A stretch of DNA of 64,000 nt from Nematostella vectensis (GCF_932526225.1 NC_064038.1:18711075-18775074), one strand, 5' to 3'; shown: positions 11,809-23,839, numbered from the stretch's first letter. Program-made: numbers and translations. The notes: generated by a model not told the origin, from the letters alone.

Positions 11809-12090
11809 ATTTCCTTTTTGTTATCGAGGTACTGACATGACTGTTATATAATAGATAGACGTTACACAGTTCTATCGTTTACGGCCATACCACTGAGAAA
11901 GCACCAGTTCTCGTCCGATCACAGAACGTAAAGTCAGTATGGCACGTTTAGTACTTGGACGGGTGACCGCCTGGGAATACCGTGTGCTGTAGGCATTTCC
12001 TTTTTGTTATCGAGGTACTCACAGGACTGTTATATAATAGATAGATCTTAAACAGTTCTATCGTCTACGGCCATACCACTGAGAAAGCAC

Positions 12091-12110
<20 letters not shown>

Positions 12111-12121
<11 letters not shown>

Positions 12122-12124
12122 AGT
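12111..12124 (+). promoter_or_regulatory. 5S internal promoter, box A (example)
   Basis: This is nt 49-62 of the class A gene at 12063 (AAGTTAAGCTCAGT), the position of box A in animal 5S genes where TFIIIA and TFIIIC contact the DNA. Every full-length unit has it at the same offset. Class C units carry three changes here. Confidence 0.8.
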
Positions 12125-12128
12125 AGGG

Positions 12129-12134
12129 CGCGGT
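12129..12134 (+). promoter_or_regulatory. 5S internal promoter, intermediate element (example)
   Basis: These are nt 67-72 (CGCGGT), the intermediate element of the internal control region. Classes C and D read CACGGT. Confidence 0.7.
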
Positions 12135-12140
12135 TAGTAC

Positions 12141-12159
12141 TTGGATGGGTGACCGCCTG
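12141..12159 (+). promoter_or_regulatory. 5S internal promoter, box C (example)
   Basis: These are nt 79-97 (TTGGATGGGTGACCGCCTG), the main TFIIIA-binding element of 5S genes. Class C has GGACGGG. Class B alters the last bases. The 37-nt remnants at 9263 and 10285 start at nt 82 and so lose the beginning of it. Confidence 0.8.
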
Positions 12160-12186
12160 GGAATACCGTGTGCTGTAGGCATTTAC

Positions 12187-12191
12187 TTTTT
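12187..12191 (+). terminator. Pol III T5 terminator (example)
   Basis: A run of five T on the coding strand begins 7 nt after the gene end (GGC-ATTTAC-TTTTT here, ATTTCC-TTTTT in most units). Four or more T residues stop RNA polymerase III, so the primary transcript should carry a short 3' trailer that is trimmed. Nearly every unit keeps T5; variants with T4 occur near 51246 and 53664 (CCGTTTTG). Confidence 0.88.
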
Positions 12192-12216
12192 GTTTTCGAA
12201 GTACTAACAGGACTGT

Positions 12217-12223
12217 TATATAA
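12217..12223 (+). promoter_or_regulatory. Upstream TATA-like element (example)
   Basis: TATATAA lies at -32 to -26 relative to the gene at 12249. The same heptamer sits at this distance before most genes, inside the block GGACTGTTATATAATA. TATA-like elements near -30 assist 5S transcription in several invertebrates and plants. Variant spacers weaken it: GTTAGATAATA near 3110, 7757, 10358, 28399 and 59646, and TATATCAAAT near 46999, 51472 and 53883. Confidence 0.65.
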
Positions 12224-12248
12224 TAGATAGATCTTACACAGTTCTATC

Positions 12249-12276
12249 GTCTACGGCCATACCACTTAGAAAGCAC

Positions 12277-12307
<31 letters not shown>

Positions 12308-12366
12308 AGTAGGGCGCGGTTAGTACTTGGATGGGTGACCGCCTGGGAATACCGTGTGCTGTAGGC
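12249..12366 (+). rRNA. 5S rRNA, mosaic B/A example
   Basis: The 5' part is class B (CACTTAG) while the 3' part is class A (GGTTAG, GCCTGGG). The switch lies between nt 19 and 73. This type of unit is expected from gene conversion or unequal crossover within the gene. The opposite mosaic (CACTGAG with GGTAAG and GCTTCGG) is also common, for example near 14854 and 22115. Confidence 0.85.
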
Positions 12367-12462
12367 ATTTCCTTTTTGTCATCGAAGTACTCACAGGACT
12401 GTTATATAATATATATTTCTTACACAGTTCTGTCGTCTACGGCCATACCACTGAGAAAGCAC

Positions 12463-12493
<31 letters not shown>

Positions 12494-12648
12494 AGTAGGG
12501 CGCGGTTAGTACTTGGATGGGTGACCGCCTGGGAATACCGTGTGCTGTAGGCATTTCCTTTTTGTCATCGAAGTACTCACAGGACTGTTATATAATAGAT
12601 AGATCTTACACAGTTCTATCGTCTACGGCCATACCACTTAGAAAGCAC

Positions 12649-12679
<31 letters not shown>

Positions 12680-12806
12680 AGTACGGCGCGGTAAGTACTT
12701 GGATGGGTGACCGCTTCGGAATACCGTGTGCTGTAGGCATTTCCTTTTTGTTATCGAGGTACTGACAGGACTGTTATATAATAGATAGATGTTACACAGT
12801 TCTATC

Positions 12807-12924
12807 GTTTACGGCCATACCACTGAGAAAGCACCAGTTCTCGTCCGATCACAGAACTTAAAGTCAGTAGGGCACGGTTAGTACTTGGACGGGTGACCGC
12901 CTGGGAATACCGTGTGCTGTAGGC
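12807..12924 (+). rRNA. 5S rRNA, divergent class C example
   Basis: Class C carries a linked block of changes: C3T, G30A, C47A, G51C, G56A, C57G, G68A and T84C. C3T keeps helix I as a G-T wobble, G68A turns the 68-107 wobble into A-T, and T84C gives C84-G93. Against this, helix III gains A30-A47 and C28-C51 mismatches and helix II gains a G21-G57 mismatch. Box A reads ACTTAAAGTCAG where class A reads AGTTAAGCTCAG. It is preceded by its own spacer type (AGATAGATGTTACACAG). A subset has CACGAGTT (C29G), losing another helix III pair. It could be a pseudogene lineage or a variant 5S; the sequence does not decide. Confidence 0.85.
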
Positions 12925-13020
12925 ATTTCCTTTTTGTTATTGAGGTACTCACAGGACTGTTATATAATAGATAGATCTTAAACAGTTCTATCGTCTACGG
13001 CCATACCACTGAGAAAGCAC

Positions 13021-13051
<31 letters not shown>

Positions 13052-13392
13052 AGTAGGCCGCGGTTAGTACTTGGATGGGTGACCGCCTGGGAATACCGTG
13101 TGCTGTAGGCATTTCCTTTTTGTCATCGACGTACTCACAGGACTGTTATATAATATATATTTCTTACACAGTTCTGTCGTCTACGGCCATACCACTTAGA
13201 AAGCACCGGTTCTCGTACGATCACCGAAGTTAAGCTCAGTAGGGCGCGGTAAGTACTTGGATGGGTGACCGCTTCGGAATACCGTGTGCTGTAGGCATTT
13301 CCTTTTTGTTATCGAGGTACTCACAGGACTGTTATATAATAGATAGATCTTAAACAGTTCTGTCGTCTACGACCATACCACTGAGAAAGCAC

Positions 13393-13423
<31 letters not shown>

Positions 13424-13578
13424 AGTAGGGCGCGGTTAGTACTTGGATGGGTGACCGCCTGGGAATACCGTGTGCTGTAGGCATTTCCTTTTTGTTATCG
13501 AGGTACTCACAGGACTGTTATATAATAGATAGATCTTACACAGTTCTATCGTCTACAGCCATACCACTGAGAAAGCAC

Positions 13579-13609
<31 letters not shown>

Positions 13610-13764
13610 AGTAGGGCGCGGTTAGTACTTGGATGGGTGACCGCCTGGGAATACCGTGTGCTGTAGGCATTTCCTTTTTGTCATCGAAGTACTCACAGGA
13701 CTGTTATATAATATATATTTCTTACACAGTTCTGTCGTCTACGGCCATACCACTAAGAAAGCAC

Positions 13765-13795
<31 letters not shown>

Positions 13796-14322
13796 AGTAG
13801 GGCGCGGTTAGTACTTGGATGGGTGACCGCCTGGGAATACCGTGTGCTATAGGCATTTCCTTTTTGTCATCGAAGTACTCACAGGACTGTTATATAATAG
13901 ATAGATCTTACACAGTTCTATCGTCTACGGCCATACCACTTAGAAAGCACCGGTTCTCGTCCGATTACCGAAGTTAAGCTCAGTAGGGCGCGGTAAGTAC
14001 TTGGATGGGTGACCGCTTCGGAATACCGTGTGCTGTACGCATTTCCTTTTTGTTACCGAGGTACTGACAGGACTGTTATATAATAGATAGATGTTACACA
14101 GTTCTATCGTTTACGGCCATACCACTGAGAAAGCACCAGTTCTCGTCCGATCACAGAACTTAAAGTCAGTAGGGCAGGGTTAGTACTTGGACGGGTGACC
14201 GCCTGGGAATACCGTGTGCTGTAGGCATTTCCTTTTTGTTATTGAGGTACTCACAGGACTGTTATATAATAGATAGATCTTAAACAGTTCTATCGTCTAC
14301 GGCCATACCACTGAGAAAGCAC

Positions 14323-14353
<31 letters not shown>

Positions 14354-14508
14354 AGTAGGGCGCGGTTAGTACTTGGATGGGTGACCGCCTGGGAATACAG
14401 TGTGCTGTAGGCATTTCCTTTTTGTCATCGACGTACTCACAGGACTGTTATATAATATATATTTCTTACACAGTTCTGTCGTCTACGGCCATACCACTTA
14501 GAAAGCAC

Positions 14509-14539
<31 letters not shown>

Positions 14540-14694
14540 AGTAGGGCGCGGTAAGTACTTGGATGGGTGACCGCTTCGGAATAACGTGTGCTGTAGGCAT
14601 TTTCTTTTTGTTATCGAGGTACTCACAGGACTGTTATATAATAGATAGATCTTAAACAGTTCTGTCGTCTACGACAATACCACTGAGAAAGCAC

Positions 14695-14725
<31 letters not shown>

Positions 14726-14880
14726 AGTAGGGAGCGGTTAGTACTTGGATGGGTGACCGCCTGGGAATACTGTGTGCTGTAGGCATTTCCTTTTTGTTAT
14801 CGAGGTACTCACAGGACTGTTATATAATAGATAGATCTTACACAGTTCTATCGTCTACGGCCATACCACTGAGAAAGCAC

Positions 14881-14911
<31 letters not shown>

Positions 14912-14926
14912 AGTAGGGCGCGGTAA

Positions 14927-15252
14927 GTACTTGGATGGGTGACCGCTTCGGAATACCGTGTGCTGTAGGCATTTCCTTTTTGTTATCGAGGTACTGACAT
15001 GACTGTTATATAATAGATAGACGTTACACAGTTCTATCGTTTACGGCCATACCACTGAGAAAGCACCAGTTCTCGTCCGATCACAGAACGTAAAGTCAGT
15101 ATGGCACGTTTAGTACTTGGACGGGTGACCGCCTGGGAATACCGTGTGCTGTAGGCATTTCCTTTTTGTTATCGAGGTACTCACAGGACTGTTATATAAT
15201 AGATAGATCTTAAACAGTTCTATCGTCTACGGCCATACCACTGAGAAAGCAC

Positions 15253-15283
<31 letters not shown>

Positions 15284-15438
15284 AGTAGGGCGCGGTTAGT
15301 ACTTGGATGGGTGACCGCCTAGGAATACCGTGTGCTGTAGGCATTTACTTTTTGTTTTCGAAGTACTAACAGGACTGTTATATAATAGATAGATCTTACA
15401 CAGTTCTATCGTCTACGGCCATACCACTTAGAAAGCAC

Positions 15439-15469
<31 letters not shown>

Positions 15470-15624
15470 AGTAGGGCGCGGTTAGTACTTGGATGGGTGA
15501 CCGCCTGGGAATACCGTGTGCTGTAGGCATTTCCTTTTTGTCATCGAAGTACTCACAGGACTGTTATATCATATATATTTCTTACACAGTTCTGTCGTCT
15601 ACGGCCATACCACTGAGAAAGCAC

Positions 15625-15655
<31 letters not shown>

Positions 15656-15810
15656 AGTAGGGCGCGGTTAGTACTTGGATGGGTGACCGCCTGGGAATAC
15701 CGTGTGCTGTAGGCATTTCCTTTTTGTCATCGAAGTACTCACAGGACTGTTATATAATAGATAGATCTTACACAGTTCTATCGTCTACGGCCATACCACT
15801 TAGAAAGCAC

Positions 15811-15841
<31 letters not shown>

Positions 15842-16182
15842 AGTAGGGCGCGGTAAGTACTTGGATGGGTGACCGCTTCGGAATACCGTGTGCTGTAGGC
15901 ATTTCCTTTTTGTTATCGAGGTACTGACGGGACTGTTATATAATAGATAGATGTTACACAGTTCTATCGTTTACGGCCATACCACTGAGAAAGCACCAGT
16001 TCTCGTCCGATCACAGAACTTAAAGTCAGTAGGGCACGGTTAGTACTTGGACGGGTGACCGCCTGGGAATACCGTGTGCTGAAGGCATTTCCTTTTTGTT
16101 ATTGAGGTACTCACAGGACTGTTATATAATAGATAGATCTTAAACAGTTCTATCGTCTACGGCCATACCACTGAGAAAGCAC

Positions 16183-16213
<31 letters not shown>

Positions 16214-16554
16214 AGTAGGCCGCGGTTAGTACTTGGATGGGTGACCGCCTGGGAATACCGTGTGCTGTAGGCATTTCCTTTTTGTCATCGACGTACTCAC
16301 AGGACTGTTATATAATATATATTTCTTACACAGTTCTGTCGTCTACGGCCATACCACTTAGAAAGCACCAGTTCTCGTACGATCACCGAAGTTAAGCTCA
16401 GTAGGGCGCGGTAAGTACTTGGATGGGTGACCGCTTCGGAATACCGTGTGCTGTAGGCATTTCCTTTTTGTTATCGAGGTACTCACAGGACTGTTATATA
16501 ATAGATAGATCTTAAACAGTTCTGTCGTCTACGACCATACCACTGAGAAAGCAC

Positions 16555-16585
<31 letters not shown>

Positions 16586-16740
16586 AGTAGGGCGCGGTTA
16601 GTACTTGGATGGGTGACCGCCTGGGAATACCGTGTGCTGTAGGCATTTCCTTTTTGTTATCGAGGTACTCACAGGACTGTTATATAATAGATAGATCTTA
16701 CACAGTTCTATCGTCTACAGCCATACCACTGAGAAAGCAC

Positions 16741-16771
<31 letters not shown>

Positions 16772-16926
16772 AGTAGGGCGCGGTTAGTACTTGGATGGGT
16801 GACCGCCTGGGAATACCGTGTGCTGTAGGCATTTCCTTTTTGTCATCGAAGTACTCACAGGACTGTTATATAATATATATTTCTTACACAGTTCTGTCGT
16901 CTACGGCCATACCACTGAGAAAGCAC

Positions 16927-16957
<31 letters not shown>

Positions 16958-17112
16958 AGTAGGGCGCGGTTAGTACTTGGATGGGTGACCGCCTGGGAAT
17001 ACCGTGTGCTATAGGCATTTCCTTTTTGTCATCGAAGTACTCACAGGACTGTTATATAATAGATAGATCTTACACAGTTCTATCGTCTACGGCCATACCA
17101 CTTAGAAAGCAC

Positions 17113-17143
<31 letters not shown>

Positions 17144-17484
17144 AGTAGGGCGCGGTAAGTACTTGGATTGGTGACCGCTTCGGAATACCGTGTGCTGTAC
17201 GCATTTCCTTTTTGTTACCGAGGTACTGACAGGACTGTTATATAATAGATAGATGTTACACAGTTCTATCGTTTACGGCCATACCACTGAGAAAGCACCA
17301 GTTCTCGTCCGATCACAGAACTTAAAGTCAGTAGGGCAGGGTTAGTACTTGGACGGGTGACCGCCTGGGAATACCGTGTGCTGTAGGCATTTCCTTTTTG
17401 TTATTGAGGTACTCACAGGACTGTTATATAATAGATAGATCTTAAACAGTTCTATCGTCTACGGCCATACCACTGAGAAAGCAC

Positions 17485-17515
<31 letters not shown>

Positions 17516-17670
17516 AGTAGAGCGCGGTTAGTACTTGGATGGGTGACCGCCTGGGAATACAGTGTGCTGTAGGCATTTCCTTTTTGTCATCGACGTACTC
17601 ACAGGACTGTTATATAATATATATTTCTTACACAGTTCTGTCGTCTACGGCCATACCACTTAGAAAGCAC

Positions 17671-17701
<31 letters not shown>

Positions 17702-17856
17702 AGTAGGGCGCGGTAAGTACTTGGATGGGTGACCGCTTCGGAATAACGTGTGCTGTAGGCATTTTCTTTTTGTTATCGAGGTACTCACAGGACTGTTATA
17801 TAATAGATAGATCTTAAACAGTTCTGTCGTCTACGACCATACCACTGAGAAAGCAC

Positions 17857-17887
<31 letters not shown>

Positions 17888-18042
17888 AGTAGGGAGCGGT
17901 TAGTACTTGGATGGGTGACCGCCTGGGAATACCGTGTGCTGTAGGCATTTCCTTTTTGTTATCGAGGTACTCACAGGACTGTTATATAATAGATAGATCT
18001 TACACAGTTCTATCGTCTACGGCCATACCACTGAGAAAGCAC

Positions 18043-18073
<31 letters not shown>

Positions 18074-18088
18074 AGTAGGGCGCGGTTA
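14927..18088 (+). repeat. 3162-bp (17-unit) tandem duplication, copy 2
   Basis: Direct copy of 11765-14926. It ends where the partner reads GCGGTAAG and this copy reads GCGGTTAG. Few substitutions separate the copies, so the event is recent relative to the divergence between classes. Confidence 0.85.
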
Positions 18089-18228
18089 GTACTTGGATGG
18101 GTGACCGCCTGGGAATACCGTGTGCTGTAGGCATTTCCTTTTTGTCATCGAAGTACTCACAGGACTGTTATATAATATATATTTCTTACACAGTTCTGTC
18201 GTCTACGGCCATACCACTGAAAAAGCAC

Positions 18229-18259
<31 letters not shown>

Positions 18260-18414
18260 AGTAGGGCGCGGTTAGTACTTGGATGGGTGACCGCCTGGGA
18301 ATACCGTGTGCTGTAGGCATTTCCTTTTTGTCATCGAAGTACTCACAGGACTGTTATATAATAGATAGATCTTACACAGTTCTATCGTCTACGGCCATAC
18401 CACTTAGAAAGCAC

Positions 18415-18445
<31 letters not shown>

Positions 18446-18786
18446 AGTAGGGCGCGGTAAGTACTTGGATGGGTGACCGCTTCGGAATACCGTGTGCTGT
18501 AGGCATTTCCTTTTTGTTATCGAGGTACTGACAGGACTGTTATATAATAGATAGATGTTACACAGTTCTATCGTTTACGGCCATACCACTGAGAAAGCAC
18601 GAGTTCTCGTCCGATCACAGAACTTAAAGTCAGTAGGGCAGGGTAAGTACTTGGACGGGTGACCGCCTGGGAATACCGTGTGCTGTAGGCATTTCCTTTT
18701 TGTTATTGAGGTACTCACAGGACTGTTATATAATAGATAGATCTTAAACAGTTCTATCGTCTACGGCCATACCACTGAGAAAGCAC

Positions 18787-18817
<31 letters not shown>

Positions 18818-18972
18818 AGTAGGGCGCGGTTAGTACTTGGATGGGTGACCGCCTGGGAATACCGTGTGCTGTAGGCATTTCCTTTTTGTCATCGAAGTAC
18901 TCACAGGACTGTTATATAATATATATTTCTTACACAGTTCTGTCGTCTACGGCCATACCACTTAGAAAGCAC

Positions 18973-19003
<31 letters not shown>

Positions 19004-19158
19004 AGTAGGGCGCGGTAAGTACTTGGATGGGTGACAGCTTCGGAATACCGTGTGCTGTAGGCATTTCCTTTTTGTTATCGAGGTACTCACAGGACTGTTA
19101 TATAATAGATAGATCTTAAAAAGTTCTGTCGTCTACGACCATACCACTGAGAAAGCAC

Positions 19159-19189
<31 letters not shown>

Positions 19190-19344
19190 AGTAGGGCGCG
19201 GTTAGTACTTGGATGGGTGACCGCCTGGGAATACCGTGTGCTTTAGGCATTTCCTTTTTGTCATCGAAGTACTCACAGGACTGTTAGATAATAGATAGAT
19301 CTTACACACTTCTATCGTCTACGGCCATACCACTTAGAAAGCAC

Positions 19345-19375
<31 letters not shown>

Positions 19376-19716
19376 ATTAGGGCGCGGTAAGTACTTGGAT
19401 GGGTGACCGCTTTGGAATACCGTGTGCTGTAGGCATTTCCTTTTTATTATCGAGGTACTGACAGGACTGTTATATAATAGATAGATGTTACACAGTTCTA
19501 TCGTTTACGGCCATACCACTGAGAAAGCATCAGTTCTCGTCCGATCACAGAACTTAAAGTCAGTAGGGCACGGTTAGTACTTGGACGGGTGACCGCCTGG
19601 GAATACCGTGTGCTGTAGGCATTTCCTTTTTGTTATCGAGGTACTCTCAGGACTGTTATATAATAGATAGATCTTAACCAGTTCTATCGTCTACGGCCAT
19701 ACCACTGAGAAAGCAC

Positions 19717-19747
<31 letters not shown>

Positions 19748-19902
19748 AGTAGGGCGCGGTTAGTACTTGGATGGGTGACCGCCTGGGAATACCGTGTGCT
19801 GTAGGAATTTCCTTTTTGTCATCGAAGTACTCACAGGACTGTTATATAATATATATTTCTTACACAGTTCTGTCGTCTACGGCCATACCACTGAGAAAGC
19901 AC

Positions 19903-19933
<31 letters not shown>

Positions 19934-20088
19934 AGTAGGGCGCGGTTAGTACTTGGATGGGTGACCGCCTGGGAATACCGTGTGCTGTAGGCATTTCCTT
20001 TTTGTCATCGAAGTACTCACAGGACTGTTATATAATAGATAGATCTTACACAGTTCTATCGTCTCCGGCCATACCGATTAGAAAGCAC

Positions 20089-20119
<31 letters not shown>

Positions 20120-20460
20120 AGTAGGGCGCGGTAAGTACTTGGATGGGTGACCGCTTCGGAATACCGTGTGCTGTAGGCATTTCCTTTTTGTTATCGAGGT
20201 ACTGACAGGACTGTTATATAATAGATAGATGTTACACAGTTCTATCGTTTACGGCCATACCACTGAGAAAGCACCAGTTCTCGTCCGATCACAGAACTTA
20301 AAGTCAGTATGGCACGGTTAGTACTTGGACGGGTGACCGCCTGGGAATACCGTGTGCTGTAGGCATTTCCTTTTTGTTATCGAGGTACTCACAGGACTGT
20401 TATATAATAGATAGATCTTAAACATTTCTATCGTCTACGGCCATACCACTGAGAAAGCAC

Positions 20461-20491
<31 letters not shown>

Positions 20492-20646
20492 AGTAGGGCG
20501 CGGTTAGTACTTGGATGGGTGACCGCCTGGGAATACCGTGTGCTGTAGGCATTTACTTTTTGTTTTCGAAGTACTAACAGGACTGTTATATAATAGATAG
20601 ATCTTACACAGTTCTATCGTCTACGGCCATACCACTGAGAAAGCAC

Positions 20647-20677
<31 letters not shown>

Positions 20678-20832
20678 AGTAGGGCGCGGTTAGTACTTGA
20701 ATGGGTGACCGCCTGGGAATACCGTGTGCTGTAGGCATTTCCTTTTTGTCATCGAAGTACTCACAGGACTGTTATATAATATATATTTCTTACACAGTTC
20801 TGTCGTCTACGGCCATACCACTGAGAAAGCAC

Positions 20833-20863
<31 letters not shown>

Positions 20864-20999
20864 AGTAGGGCGCGGTTAGTACTTGGATGGGTGACCGCCT
20901 GGGAATACCGTGTGCTGTAGGCATTTCCTTTTTGTCATCGAAGTACTCACAGGACTGTTATATAATAGATAGATCTTACACAGTTCTATCGTCTACGGC

Positions 21000-21018
21000 C
21001 ATACCACTTAGAAAGCAC

Positions 21019-21049
<31 letters not shown>

Positions 21050-21576
21050 AGTAGGGCGCGGTAAGTACTTGGATGGGTGACCGCTTCGGAATACCGTGTG
21101 CTGTAGGCATTTCCTTTTTGTTATCGAGGTACTGACAGGACTGTTATATAATAGATAGATGTTACACAGTTCTATCGTTTACGGCCATACCACTGAGAAA
21201 GCACCAGTTCTCGTCCGATCACAGAACTTAAAGTCAGTATGGCACGGTTAGTACTTGGACGGGTGACCGCCTGGGAATACCGTGTGCTGTAGGCATTTCC
21301 TTTTTGTTATCGAGGTACTCACAGGACTGTTATATAATAGATAGATCTTAAACAGTTCTATCGTCTACGGCCATACCACTGAGAAAGCACCGGTTCTTGT
21401 CCGATCACCGAAGTTAAGCTCAGTAGGGCGCGGTTAGTACTTGGATGGGTGACCGCCTGGGAATACCGTGTGCTGTAGGCAGTTACTTTTTGTTTTCGAA
21501 GTACTAACAGGACTGTTATATAATAGATAGATCTTACACAGTTCTATCGTCTACGGCCATACCACTGAGAAAGCAC

Positions 21577-21607
<31 letters not shown>

Positions 21608-21762
21608 AGTAGGGCGCGGTTAGTACTTGGATGTGTGACCGCCTGGGAATACCGTGTGCTGTAGGCATTTCCTTTTTGTCATCGAAGTACTCACAGGACT
21701 GTTATATAATATATATTTCTGACACAGTTCTGTCGTCTACGGCCATACCACTGAGAAAGCAG

Positions 21763-21793
<31 letters not shown>

Positions 21794-21948
21794 AGTAGGG
21801 CGCGGTTAGTACTTGGATGGGTGACCGCCTGGGAATACCGTGTGCTGTAGGCATTTCCTTTTTGTCATCGAAGTACTCACAGGACTGTTATATAATAGAT
21901 AGATCTTACACAGTTCTATCGTCTACGGCCATACCACTTAGAAAGCAC

Positions 21949-21979
<31 letters not shown>

Positions 21980-22134
21980 AGTAGGGCGCGGTAAGTACTT
22001 GGATGGGTGACCGCTTCGGAATACCGTGTGCTGTAGGCATTTCCTTTTTGTTACCAAAGTACTCACAGGACTGTTATATAAAATCTATTTCTTACACAGT
22101 TCTGTCGTCTACGGCCATACCACTGAGAAAGCAC

Positions 22135-22165
<31 letters not shown>

Positions 22166-22320
22166 AGTAGGGCGCGGTAAGTACTTGGATGGGTGACCGC
22201 TTCGGAATACTGTGTGCTGTAGGCATTTCCTTTTTGTTATCGAGGTACTCACAGGACTGTTATATAATAGATAGATCTTAAACAGTTCTGTCGTCTACGA
22301 CCATACCACTGAGAAAGCAC

Positions 22321-22351
<31 letters not shown>

Positions 22352-22506
22352 AGTAGTGCGCGGTTAGTACTTGGATGGGTGACCGCCTGGGAATACCGTG
22401 TGCTGTAGGCATTTACTTTTTGTTTTCGAAGTACTAACAGGACTGTTATATAATAGATAGATCTTACACAGTTCTATCGTCTACGGCCATACCACTGAGA
22501 AAGCAC

Positions 22507-22537
<31 letters not shown>

Positions 22538-22692
22538 AGTAGGGCGCGGTTAGTACTTGGATGGGTGACCGCCTGGGAATTCCGTGTGCTGTAGGCATTT
22601 CCTTTTTGTCATCGAAGTACTCACAGGACTGTTATATAATATCTATTTCTTACACAGTTCTGTCGTCTACGGCCATACCACTTAGAAAGCAC

Positions 22693-22723
<31 letters not shown>

Positions 22724-22878
22724 AGTAGGGCGCGGTAAGTACTTGGATGGGTGACCGCTTCGGAATACCGTGTGCTGTAGGCATTTCCTTTTTGTTATCG
22801 AGGTACTCACAGGACTGTTATATAATAGATAGATCTTAAAAAGTTCTGTCGTCTACGACCATACCACTGAGAAAGCAC

Positions 22879-22909
<31 letters not shown>

Positions 22910-23045
22910 AGTAGGGCGCGGTTAGTACTTGGATGGGTGACCGCCTGGGAATACCGTGTGCTGTAGGCATTTCCTTTTTGTCATCGAAGTACTCACAGGA
23001 CTGTTATATAATATATATTTCTTACACAGTTCTGTCGTCTACGGC
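21000..23045 (+). repeat. 2046-bp (11-unit) tandem duplication I, copy 1
   Basis: Rare marks CGGTTCTTGTCC near 21392, GGCAGTTAC near 21479, GGATGTGTGACC near 21629, TTTCTGACAC near 21717, GCAGCGGTTC near 21759 and GGGAATTCCG near 22576 all recur 2046 bp downstream. Confidence 0.87.
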
Positions 23046-23064
23046 CATACCACTTAGAAAGCAC

Positions 23065-23095
<31 letters not shown>

Positions 23096-23622
23096 AGTAG
23101 GGCGCGGTAAGTACTTGGATGGGTGACCGCTTCGGAATACCGTGTGCTGTAGGCATTTCCTTTTTGTTATCGAGGTACTGACAGGACTGTTATATAATAG
23201 ATAGATGTTACACAGTTCTATCGTTTACGGCCATACCACTGAGAAAGCACCAGTTCTCGTCCGATCACAGAACTTAAAGTCAGTATGGCACGGTTAGTAC
23301 TTGGACGGGTGACCGCCTGGGAATACCGTGTGCTGTAGGCATTTCCTTTTTGTTATCGAGGTACTCACAGGACTGTTATATAATAGATAGATCTTAAACA
23401 GTTCTATCGTCTACGGCCATACCACTGAGAAAGCACCGGTTCTTGTCCGATCACCGAAGTTAAGCTCAGTAGGGCGCGGTTAGTACTTGGATGGGTGACC
23501 GCCTGGGAATACCGTGTGCTGTAGGCAGTTACTTTTTGTTTTCGAAGTACTAACAGGACTGTTATATAATAGATAGATCTTACACAGTTCTATCGTCTAC
23601 GGCCATACCACTGAGAAAGCAC

Positions 23623-23653
<31 letters not shown>

Positions 23654-23808
23654 AGTAGGGCGCGGTTAGTACTTGGATGTGTGACCGCCTGGGAATACCG
23701 TGTGCTGTAGGCATTTCCTTTTTGTCATCGAAGTACTCACAGGACTGTTATATAATATATATTTCTGACACAGTTCTGTCGTCTACGGCCATACCACTGA
23801 GAAAGCAG

Positions 23809-23839
<31 letters not shown>

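Larger units (their letters stand above)
12063..12180 (+). rRNA. 5S rRNA, class A consensus example
   Basis: This is a clean example of the main class and can serve as the reference for nucleotide numbers used elsewhere. Helix I pairs nt 1-9 with 110-118. Helix II pairs nt 14-21 with 57-65, with A63 bulged. Helix III pairs A27-T52, C28-G51, C29-G48, G30-C47, G31-C46 and T32-A45, with A49 and A50 bulged. Helix V pairs C67-T72 with A103-G108, including a G68-T107 wobble. Helix IV is closed by GGATGGG and ACCGCC. All conserved loop bases of animal 5S, such as GTTAGTA in loop E, are present. The mature 3' end is probably 1-2 nt beyond the marked end. Confidence 0.93.
12181..12248 (+). repeat. 5S intergenic spacer, 68 bp (example)
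   Basis: One full spacer comprises a trailer with T5, a GTACT(C/A/G)ACAGGACTG core, the TATA-like element, a variable AT-rich stretch, and a constant ACAGTTCT(A/G)TC just before the gene. The variable stretch defines spacer types: ATAGATAGATCTTACAC, ATAGATAGATCTTAAAC, ATAGATAGATGTTACAC, ATATATATTTCTTACAC and AAATCTATTTCTTACAC. No open reading frame or other RNA gene is visible in it. Confidence 0.85.
11765..14926 (+). repeat. 3162-bp (17-unit) tandem duplication, copy 1
   Basis: Tandem with 14927-18088. Diagnostic shared marks: ACATGACTG with AGACGTTACAC near 11837-11860, CACAGAACGTAAAG near 11922, TAGGCCGCGG near 13055, GTGCTATAGGC near 13846 and GGGAGCGG near 14731. All recur exactly 3162 bp later. 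The left boundary may lie up to about 120 bp upstream, because the flanks are also 5S units. Confidence 0.85.

Noticed and set aside
12181-12248. Spliced-leader, snRNA or tRNA gene hidden in the spacer, as found in some invertebrate 5S arrays.
   Set aside because: Only 68 bp are available. The content is trailer, terminator and TATA-like element, with no Sm site, cloverleaf or donor site.
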